From contig JAHECQ010000061.1 in the NCBI GenBank assembly GCA_024641625.1, positions 1-13,115 of the forward strand: 13,115 nt of DNA, written 5' to 3'. The notes under the pieces were generated by a model that made no database searches, was not told the origin of the DNA, and saw nothing but the letters and a program-made list of their open reading frames with translations. The position numbers and the translations under genes are program-made. Each line of letters begins with the position of its first letter. The first letter of the stretch is position 1. The DNA comes from Acidimicrobiales bacterium (GTDB lineage Bacteria; Actinomycetota; Acidimicrobiia; Acidimicrobiales; SZUA-35). Below are positions 1-6,324 of this stretch, piece after piece.

Positions 1-506
1 CCCCAGTCGGCCAGATGCGCCAAGGTGTTCCAGACCTTCTGCCCGTTGATGACCCACTCGTCGCCGTCGCGGACGGCCCGTGTACCCAGACCGGCGAAGT
101 CGGAGCCGGCACCCGGCTCGGAGAACAGCTGGCACCAGCGCTCCTCACCGGTGAACATCGGACGCAGGAACCGCTTGCGTACCTCGTCACTACCGTGGGT
201 GGCGATCGTCGGACCGGCCAGGTACATGAAGAACTGCACCGCCAACGTGGCTTTGGCCCCAGCTGCACGAAGCTGAGCCTCGACCGTTCGCTGTAGCTCG
301 GGACGCAAGCCCAGACCACCGTCTCCCGGGGCGAAGTGGACCCACGCGAGTCCGTGGTCGAACTGGTGACCACGGAACTCCTCGTAGGACTCGGTCTTGG
401 GATCGTGAGCAGCCAGCAACGCGTCGATCGCTGCTTGGACCTGTCGGGTCTCGGGATCCTGGGAGGTGGTGTCGACGCCGTTGTCGGTGGATGCATTCGC
501 GCTCAT
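1..506 (-). CDS. Acyl-CoA dehydrogenase, N-terminal part (runs off left edge)
   Basis: This is the first 168 residues of a FadE-type flavoprotein that oxidises an acyl-CoA to the trans-2-enoyl-CoA and passes electrons to ETF. The frame is open to base 1, so the C-terminal half, including the C-terminal helical domain, is missing. Residues 124-136 read WCQLFSEPGAGSD, the FAD/substrate-binding signature of the family, followed by EWVINGQKVWNTLAH, the start of the middle beta domain. The all-alpha N-terminal domain occupies about residues 15-115. The start ATG at 506-504 gives MSANAST; its ribosome site is weak, with an AGGAGA about 20 bases upstream and a three-codon frame between them. It is divergent from selO. 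The specific acyl substrate cannot be read from the sequence. It resembles the other acyl-CoA dehydrogenase in the window in the WCQ-FSEPGAGSD block but is clearly a different paralogue. Confidence 0.9.
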   Translation of the reverse strand, partial: MSANASTDNGVDTTSQDPETRQVQAAIDALLAAHDPKTESYEEFRGHQFDHGLAWVHFAPGDGGLGLRPELQRTVEAQLRAAGAKATLAVQFFMYLAGPTIATHGSDEVRKRFLRPMFTGEERWCQLFSEPGAGSDFAGLGTRAVRDGDEWVINGQKVWNTLAHLADW

Positions 507-514
507 GGGCCCAT
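503..514 (-). other. Possible three-codon upstream frame overlapping the acyl-CoA dehydrogenase start
   Basis: On the minus strand ATG GGC CCA TGA (514-503) overlaps the dehydrogenase ATG (506-504) in an ATGA arrangement. An AGGAGA lies about 11 bases upstream of this mini-frame, better placed for it than for the dehydrogenase. It could couple initiation or be chance; there is no further support. Confidence 0.2.
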
Positions 515-633
515 TCTCGCCGATTTCTCCTCTGCAGCCACACTCTCGTCCGAATCCCGTGATCGATGGTCCAGCGGGGTCCGGCCGCCGCCGAGGGAAT
601 GGCGTCGGCCGATCCGAGGTTGTCCCACCCCGT

Positions 634-2298
634 ATGAACGATCACTCGGCAGACCATCCGCTCGACCGACTCACCTTCACCAACCGGTTCACCACCGAGC
701 TTCCCGCCGATCCCGACACCCGGGTCGCGCCCCGCCAGGTCACGGGCGCCGCCTTCTCCCGAGTCACCCCCAGCCCGGTATCCGCGCCGACGCTGCTCGC
801 CCACTCCCCGGAGGTGGCCGAGATGCTGGGCCTCCCGGCCCAACTCTGGCCCGACGACCCCACTGCGCTCGACGACTTTGCCCAGGTCTTCGCCGGCAAC
901 CGGCTGCCCGCCGGGGCCGACCCCCATGCCATGGCCTACGCCGGACACCAGTTCGGCAACTGGGCCGGACAGCTGGGCGACGGTCGGGCCATCGCCCTGG
1001 GCGAGATCCTCACGCCCAGCGGCGAGCATCTGACGCTTCAGCTCAAGGGATCGGGTCTCACGCCATACTCCCGAGGTGCCGACGGTCTCGCCGTCCTGCG
1101 GTCTTCGGTGCGGGAGTTCCTCTGCAGTGAAGCCATGCATCACCTGGGTGTGCCCACGACGCGGGCGCTCAGCCTGGTGCTCACCGGCGACAAGGTCGTG
1201 CGTGACATGTTCTACGACGGCAATCCGAAGCCCGAACTGGGGGCCATCGTGTGCCGAGTCGCTCCTTCGTTCATTCGTTTCGGCAATTTTCAGCTCCCGG
1301 CGTCGCGCGACGATCTCGATCTCCTGCGCCAACTGGTCGAGTTCACCATTCGCTCCCACTTCCCCGAGCTCCTTCCCGTGGGCGCGGTCGGCGGTGACAA
1401 GCCGATCTCCGCCGAGGTCATCGCTGCATGGTTCACCGAAGTCGTTCGCCGAACCGCCCAACTGATCGTCGAATGGACTCGGGTCGGCTTCGTCCACGGG
1501 GTGATGAACACCGACAACCTGTCGATCCTCGGCCTCACGATCGACTACGGCCCCTACGGCTGGCTCGACGACTTCGACCCCGACTGGACTCCGAACACCA
1601 CCGATGCCGGACACCGCCGATATCGCTTCGGTCAGCAGGCCAACATCGCCCACTGGAATCTGGCCCAGCTCGGATCGGCACTCGTGCCGCTCGTCGCCGA
1701 GGTCGAACTGCTGCAGGCCGCGCTCGACCGGTTCCCGTCGGAGTATCAACGCGCCGCCGAAGCCATGATGGCGGCCAAGTTGGGGTTGCCCGAGGCCGCG
1801 GTCGACGACGAAGCGGGCCGGCAAACGCTGCGCGACCTCCAGACCGAGCTGTGGCGGGTGCTCACCCTCGCCGAGACCGACATGACGATCTTCTACCGGC
1901 GCCTGGCCGATCTGCCGAGCGACCTCGACGGTCGTCACGAACGCATGGCCGTCATCGCCGATGCCTACTACCGACCCGAGCAGCTCGACACTGACACGAT
2001 CGCCCAGATCGACCAGTGGCTCGTGGCCTATCAGGCCCAGGTCAGGGCCTCGGGGTGCGACGACCGGTCACGTCGCCAGGCGATGAACACGGTGAACCCC
2101 AAGTACGTCCTGCGCAACTATCTGGCCCAACTCGCCATCGACGCGGCTGAATCGGGGGATCATTCGATGATCGCCGAGCTCCTGGACGTACTTCGTTTTC
2201 CCTATGACGAGCAGCCCGAACACGAGGCGTGGGCCGGCCGCAGACCCGACTGGGCCCGCAGCCGGCCCGGCTGCTCGATGCTCAGCTGCAGCTCGTGA
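634..2298 (+). CDS. selO: SelO/YdiU family protein adenylyltransferase (AMPylase)
   Basis: SelO is a pseudokinase-fold enzyme that binds ATP in a flipped orientation and transfers AMP to protein Ser/Thr/Tyr; in bacteria it is linked to redox stress. Family motifs are present: K138 in LKGSGLTPYSR, E161 in SSVREFL, R208 and R215 in RVAPSFIRFG, and D294-N295 with D304 in MNTDNLSILG-TIDYGPYGW. The spacings match the published SelO active site (Lys-Glu 23, Arg-Arg 7, Asp-Asp 10). The protein ends SCSS; Cys552, third from the end, is where eukaryotic SelO has selenocysteine, and here it is encoded by TGC. The 554 residues exceed the usual length of about 480. I start at ATG 634 (MNDHSADHPLDRLTFTNRF) because the open frame upstream to 466 is Arg/Gly/Pro-rich and lies over the neighbouring gene's start. 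No good ribosome site precedes 634, so a leaderless message is possible. It is convergent with the molybdenum hydroxylase, 29 bases apart. Confidence 0.93.
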   Translation: MNDHSADHPLDRLTFTNRFTTELPADPDTRVAPRQVTGAAFSRVTPSPVSAPTLLAHSPEVAEMLGLPAQLWPDDPTALDDFAQVFAGNRLPAGADPHAMAYAGHQFGNWAGQLGDGRAIALGEILTPSGEHLTLQLKGSGLTPYSRGADGLAVLRSSVREFLCSEAMHHLGVPTTRALSLVLTGDKVVRDMFYDGNPKPELGAIVCRVAPSFIRFGNFQLPASRDDLDLLRQLVEFTIRSHFPELLPVGAVGGDKPISAEVIAAWFTEVVRRTAQLIVEWTRVGFVHGVMNTDNLSILGLTIDYGPYGWLDDFDPDWTPNTTDAGHRRYRFGQQANIAHWNLAQLGSALVPLVAEVELLQAALDRFPSEYQRAAEAMMAAKLGLPEAAVDDEAGRQTLRDLQTELWRVLTLAETDMTIFYRRLADLPSDLDGRHERMAVIADAYYRPEQLDTDTIAQIDQWLVAYQAQVRASGCDDRSRRQAMNTVNPKYVLRNYLAQLAIDAAESGDHSMIAELLDVLRFPYDEQPEHEAWAGRRPDWARSRPGCSMLSCSS

Positions 2299-2327
2299 CC
2301 ACCGGCCTCCGGGCTGCTTGACTCGGC

Positions 2328-4616
2328 CTACTTGACAGCCTGGATGGCGCTCCATACCGCCTGCGCGGTGAGCGGCATGTCGATGTGCTTCACACCGAGG
2401 TGCGAGACCGCATCGATCACTGCGTTGTGGATGGCGGGCGTCGAACCGATGGTGCCCGATTCGCCGATGCCCTTGGCCCCCAACGGATTGCGGGGGCTGG
2501 GGGTCTCGGTGTTGCTCGTCTCGAACGAGCAGAGCTCGGCGGCCGATGGGATGGCGTAATCCATCAGGTTGCTGGTGATGGGGTTGCCGTCTTCGTCGTA
2601 GGCGACGATCTCGAACAGTGCCTGGGCTGCTCCCTGGGCGATGCCGCCATGCTGTTGGCCCATGACCAGCATCGGGTTGAGGATCCGACCACAGTCGTCG
2701 ACCGCGATGTGACGAAGCATGGAGACCCTGCCGGTCTCGGTATCGACCTCGACCACCGACACATGGGCGCCGAAGGGATAGGTGGAGTCGGTGCCGTCGA
2801 AGTCGAGCTCGTAGGCAAGACCGGCCTCCATGCCGGCGGGACGCCGGGCGTCGTCCTTGGCCGCCGCTGCGAGCTCGGCCCACGAAAGCGACGAGGTGGG
2901 CACGCCCGCCACCTGCAGTCCGTTGTCGCCGGTGACGATGTCCTCGGCCGAGGCCTCGAGCAGGTGAGCGGCCAGCTGCTTGGCCTTGTCGAGCACCGTC
3001 TCGGAGGCGACGTGCACCGCCGAGCCGGCGGTCTGCAGCGACCGACTGCCCATGGTGCCAGAGCCACGAGGGATGTCGTCGGTGTCGGACTGCAGGATGG
3101 TGATCTTGTCCATGTCGACGCCGAGCATGTCGGCGATGATCATCGAGAAGGCGGTGATGTGGCCTTGCCCGTGTGCACTGGTGCCGACCCTGGCGGTGAC
3201 GGTGCCGTCGTCATTGATTTCGATGGCGCCGTACTCGACGTGGAGGCCGGCCGGGGCGGTGACCTCGACGTAGGCCGACAGACCGATACCGAGCTGCTTC
3301 GGGTCGCCCGATGCCCGGCGCTTGGCCTGCTCGGCGAGGAGCTCCTGGTAGCCCGACGCCGCCAGCACGGCGTCGAGGGATTTCTCGTACTCGCCGCAGT
3401 CGTAGTTGGCGCCGCCATGGGTGGTGAGCGGGAACTGCTCGGGCTGGAGGAAGTTCTTACGACGAAGTTCGGCCGGATCGATACCGAGCTCGTCGGCGGC
3501 AACGTCGATGACCCGCTCCAGCATCTGGGTGGCCTCGGGGCGGCCGGCCCCACGGTAGGCCGCCGTGGTGGTGGTGTTGGTGGCGGCCGAGCGAGCGTGG
3601 AACCGAAGGCTCGGAATGTTGTAGACCCCTTGGCTCATCTGCTGGGTGAACACGGTGAGCAGCGCTCCGATCGCCGGATAGGCGCCACCGTCGGCGACGA
3701 CGTCGGCATCGAGCCCGACGAAGGTTCCGTCGTTCTTCAAACCAAGCTTGACGTTGAGGACCATGGCGCGACCGTGGACGAGGGCGACCATGTTCTCGCT
3801 GCGCTCCTCGGTCCACTTGACCGGGACACCGAGCAGCTGCGCCATCTTGGTGGCGAGGATAAACTCGGTGCAGGGCCCCGCCTTGGGACCGAAACCGCCG
3901 CCCACCGCCGGCGCGGCAACCCGCAGCCCGCTGGTCTCGATACCGAGGGCGCCGGCCACGGCGTCGCGTACGGCGTTGGGGTTCTGACTCGACGCCCACA
4001 GGCTGATGCGGTCGGCCTCGGGAACCGCCACACAACCGTTGGTTTCCATGGGGACACCGGCCAGACGCTGGCTGACCACGCGCACCTGGGCGACATGGTC
4101 GGCGCCGGCAAGCGGATCGCCCTCGCCGATCGCCGTCTCGAAGACGAGGTTCGAGCCTTCACTCTCGTCGAACAGGATGGGTGCACCGGGCTCCAGCGCC
4201 GCCTCGGGATCGGTGACCGAGGGCAACGGTTCGTACTCGACCTGCACCACCTCGGCGGCGTCGGCTGCCGCCTCACGGCTGGTGGCGACCACGGCAGCGA
4301 CGATGTCGCCGACGAATCGGACCTTGCCGGTGGCCAGCACCGGACGGGCGAAGTAGGGGTTCCACATCGGGAAGCCCAGCACCGGGGCGACGTCGATGTT
4401 GTCGGCGGTGTAGACGGCGGTCACGCCGGGCATCGACGACGCTTCGGTGGTGTCGATGGCACCGAGGGAGGCGTGGGCATAGGGGGAGCGGACGAAGTGG
4501 ACGTACTGAACGCCCGGTACGTCGAGGTCGTCGTAATACTTCTCGGTCCCCCGCAACAGCGTCGGGTCCTCACGACGAAGGACGGCGTTACCGAGAATCG
4601 AGCCCTGAACGGACAT
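2328..4616 (-). CDS. CoxL form-II-like / xanthine dehydrogenase family molybdopterin-binding (large) subunit
   Basis: This is the catalytic large subunit of a molybdenum hydroxylase, which oxidises a C-H (or CO) with water at a Mo-molybdopterin centre. At 762 residues it fits the family. An a/b-hammerhead domain lies at about 20-130 (begins RREDPTLLRG) and two molybdopterin-binding domains follow. The GGGFGPK loop is at 239-245 and HGQGH at 482-486. Residues 353-359 read AYRGAGR, the form II signature; true CO dehydrogenase (form I) has AYxCSFR. The catalytic Glu is E719 in KGIGESG. The substrate is therefore probably not CO but an aldehyde, N-heterocycle or aromatic compound; this is inference. 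The start ATG at 4616 has GGAG five bases upstream. The FAD (medium) and 2Fe-2S (small) subunits such enzymes need are not on either side: the upstream neighbour is a divergent acyl-CoA dehydrogenase and the downstream one a convergent selO. Confidence 0.93.
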   Translation of the reverse strand: MSVQGSILGNAVLRREDPTLLRGTEKYYDDLDVPGVQYVHFVRSPYAHASLGAIDTTEASSMPGVTAVYTADNIDVAPVLGFPMWNPYFARPVLATGKVRFVGDIVAAVVATSREAAADAAEVVQVEYEPLPSVTDPEAALEPGAPILFDESEGSNLVFETAIGEGDPLAGADHVAQVRVVSQRLAGVPMETNGCVAVPEADRISLWASSQNPNAVRDAVAGALGIETSGLRVAAPAVGGGFGPKAGPCTEFILATKMAQLLGVPVKWTEERSENMVALVHGRAMVLNVKLGLKNDGTFVGLDADVVADGGAYPAIGALLTVFTQQMSQGVYNIPSLRFHARSAATNTTTTAAYRGAGRPEATQMLERVIDVAADELGIDPAELRRKNFLQPEQFPLTTHGGANYDCGEYEKSLDAVLAASGYQELLAEQAKRRASGDPKQLGIGLSAYVEVTAPAGLHVEYGAIEINDDGTVTARVGTSAHGQGHITAFSMIIADMLGVDMDKITILQSDTDDIPRGSGTMGSRSLQTAGSAVHVASETVLDKAKQLAAHLLEASAEDIVTGDNGLQVAGVPTSSLSWAELAAAAKDDARRPAGMEAGLAYELDFDGTDSTYPFGAHVSVVEVDTETGRVSMLRHIAVDDCGRILNPMLVMGQQHGGIAQGAAQALFEIVAYDEDGNPITSNLMDYAIPSAAELCSFETSNTETPSPRNPLGAKGIGESGTIGSTPAIHNAVIDAVSHLGVKHIDMPLTAQAVWSAIQAVK

Positions 4617-4872
4617 GTGCGCTCCAGTATTGACTAGCAGGAATGGACGGGTATGCAGCTCGCAGCCGATGTTAGGCCGAAACCGGCCGCGTTGGCAGAT
4701 GGTGGCCGGAGCATCCTACTGAGTATCGCGTTCGCTCTCTGACAGAGGTCGCCGGGTCCCTCCTTGGCGGTTGCCCGATCACCGGCATGGCCGGGAGCAG
4801 CTTTCGACGGGTGTCCGACATTCGTGCTACTAGAGAGCCAGCAAGACGCCGAACCAGCCGGAGCCCGCAACC
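4617..4872. promoter_or_regulatory. Divergent intergenic region, hydroxylase / acyl-CoA dehydrogenase
   Basis: These 256 bases separate two divergent genes and must hold both promoters. No convincing -35/-10 pair stands out. Visible structure is a short inverted repeat GGCCG-AAAC-CGGCC at 4675-4688 and a weak CTCT-GACA-AGAG-like repeat near 4736-4746. A GGAG (about nine bases before the ATG) serves the plus-strand gene and another GGAG (4622-4625, minus) serves the hydroxylase. No regulator gene is adjacent. Confidence 0.4.
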
Positions 4873-6150
4873 ATGAGCCAGTCGACCATAGACAGCGACA
4901 CCCTCGATTCGGCCGAAGCCGACGCCTTCCGTGCCCGCTGCCGGGCCTTCCTCGACCAGCACGCAACCGGCATCGCGATCAACGGCCCCGATCCCCGCAG
5001 CGACCAGGCAGTGGCGCAGTCCCGAGCGTTCCAGATGAAGTTGGCCGAGGCCGGCCTGGCCGGGCTCACCTACCCGGCCGAGTACGGGGGACAAGGCCTG
5101 ACCAAGGCCCATGAGCGGATCTGGCGCGAGGAGTACGCCGACTACCCGGACATGACGGGCCAGTTGACCATCAGCCATGGCATGTGCCTACCGATGTTGG
5201 CCGAGTACGGGACCCACGAGCAGAAGTCGGCGTTCCTGGCCAAGAACATCAGTGCAGAGCACCTGTGGTGCCAGATGTTCTCCGAGCCCGGTGCCGGTTC
5301 CGATGTCGCCAGCCTCCAGACCCGCGCCGTGCTCGACGGCGAGGAATGGACCATCAACGGGCAGAAGGTCTGGACGACACTCGCCCACAAGTGCGACTAC
5401 GGCATCCTGATTGCCCGTACCGATCCTGACCAACCCAAGCATCGAGGCATCTCGATGTTCATCGTGGACATGAAGGCGCCCGGTGTCGAGATCCGCCCCA
5501 TCAACCAGATCGACGGTGGCATTCACTTCAACGAGATCTTCTTCACCGATCTGCGCATCCCTGCATCGTGGCGGGTCGGCGACCTGAACGACGGTTGGCG
5601 GCTTGCGACGGCCATGCTCATGTACGAACGGGTGGCCATCGGCACCGGCTCCACCAGCGGTATCAAGACCCCCAATTACAAATGGTGGGGCGACGAGGCC
5701 CGCCGCCGTGGCCGCACCACCGATCCGGTCGTTCGTCAGTTCCTCATGCGCCTCTACAGTGAGGAAGCCACCAAGAGCCTGGTCGCGTTGCGCACCCGGG
5801 CCGAGATGAAGGCGGGGAAGACCCCCGGGCCTGGAGGGTCGTTGGGCAAGCTCCATGGCGCCAAGATCACCACGTTGATTCGATCGTTCGCCCTGGAGAT
5901 GGTGGGGCCGGACACGATGGCCTGGGATGACACCGGCACCGATCTCTCGGGGCCGACCGAAGGCAGCCGCTTCAGCACCGAGGGTTCCAAGTGGGCCAAG
6001 GCTGCCATCGGTAGTTTCTCCGCCAACATCGCCGGCGGCAGCGACGAGATCCAGAAGAACATCATCGGTGATCGGGTGCTCGGCCTCCCTCGCGAGCCGA
6101 GCGTCGACAAGGACGTTGCGTTCCGCGACCTCCGGACCAGTTCCACCTGA
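4873..6150 (+). CDS. Acyl-CoA dehydrogenase (FadE family)
   Basis: This complete flavoenzyme of 425 residues oxidises acyl-CoA at the alpha-beta bond. The N-terminal helical domain spans about 12-125 (AGLAGLTYPAEYGGQGL). WCQMFSEPGAGSD is at 132-144 and INGQKVWTTLAH follows. The beta domain holds GISMFIVDMKAPGVEIRPI, and the C-terminal helical domain ends with GGSDEIQKNIIGDRVLGLP (388-406). At the position where MCAD-type enzymes carry the catalytic Glu (before GT in YEGT), this protein has Gly388. The likely base is instead Glu252 in LMYERVAIGTG, matching the helix-G Glu of isovaleryl-CoA and long-chain dehydrogenases; this is my inference. An inserted loop with KTPNYKWWGDEARRRGRT (about 262-279) is like that of mycobacterial FadE paralogues. 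The start has GGAG nine bases upstream. The gene is divergent from the molybdenum hydroxylase; the secreted-protein gene follows 174 bases later. The substrate is not identifiable. Confidence 0.95.
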   Translation: MSQSTIDSDTLDSAEADAFRARCRAFLDQHATGIAINGPDPRSDQAVAQSRAFQMKLAEAGLAGLTYPAEYGGQGLTKAHERIWREEYADYPDMTGQLTISHGMCLPMLAEYGTHEQKSAFLAKNISAEHLWCQMFSEPGAGSDVASLQTRAVLDGEEWTINGQKVWTTLAHKCDYGILIARTDPDQPKHRGISMFIVDMKAPGVEIRPINQIDGGIHFNEIFFTDLRIPASWRVGDLNDGWRLATAMLMYERVAIGTGSTSGIKTPNYKWWGDEARRRGRTTDPVVRQFLMRLYSEEATKSLVALRTRAEMKAGKTPGPGGSLGKLHGAKITTLIRSFALEMVGPDTMAWDDTGTDLSGPTEGSRFSTEGSKWAKAAIGSFSANIAGGSDEIQKNIIGDRVLGLPREPSVDKDVAFRDLRTSST

Positions 6151-6324
6151 ACGCTGCCACCAGGAGGCTGCTGCGTGTGAGAACGCCGCAGTGAATGGGC
6201 TGTTTGGCCTACGCGCTGAGAGTGACGGCCTATACCACCGAACGTGAAAGCACCGTAGCCTGGAGTGCACTGGCATCGTGTCAGGCATCGGGGCGGTCCG
6301 ATGCTGTTCCTGCAGGTGGAAACC
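6151..6324 (+). promoter_or_regulatory. Intergenic region before the secreted-protein gene
   Basis: These 174 bases follow the acyl-CoA dehydrogenase stop. A weak hairpin CTGCG (6171-6175) / CGCAG (6187-6191) could end the upstream transcript but lacks a T-run. GGCCTA occurs twice (around 6207 and 6229). No clear promoter consensus or riboswitch core is seen. Confidence 0.3.
6314..6320 (+). promoter_or_regulatory. Ribosome binding site that sets the secreted-protein start
   Basis: AGGTGGA lies 4-5 bases before ATG 6325. The two upstream in-frame ATGs (6265, 6301) have no comparable site, and starting there would put about 20 extra residues before a normal signal peptide. Confidence 0.65.

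Noticed and set aside
466..633. N-terminal extension of selO to the ATG at 466
   Set aside because: It would overlap the divergent dehydrogenase start and adds a low-complexity, unconserved-looking segment; the family N-terminus fits the ATG at 634.
190..1938. A 582-codon open frame on the minus strand opposite selO
   Set aside because: It has no recognisable motif, is antisense to selO and overlaps the true acyl-CoA dehydrogenase start region.
2287..2330. Selenocysteine readthrough at the selO TGA
   Set aside because: The Sec-equivalent residue is already TGC-encoded Cys552, and TGA follows the normal final Ser; no SECIS-like hairpin was seen in the 29-base gap.
2328..4616. Aerobic CO dehydrogenase (form I CoxL)
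   Set aside because: The active-site loop is AYRGAGR, not AYxCSFR, and no coxM/coxS genes are adjacent.
2385..4637. A 750-codon open frame on the plus strand opposite the molybdenum hydroxylase
   Set aside because: Its translation is Gly/Val/Asp/His-rich with no domain, and it lies exactly antisense to a fully motif-supported gene. Long antisense frames are common in high-GC DNA with C-ending codons.
6205..6260. CTGAGA-containing stretch resembling part of a TPP riboswitch
   Set aside because: The second conserved block of the TPP aptamer is absent, and the downstream gene is a secreted protein with no thiamine link.
5188..6288. Long minus-strand frame opposite the second acyl-CoA dehydrogenase
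   Set aside because: Antisense shadow of a clearly coding gene; repetitive composition and no domain.
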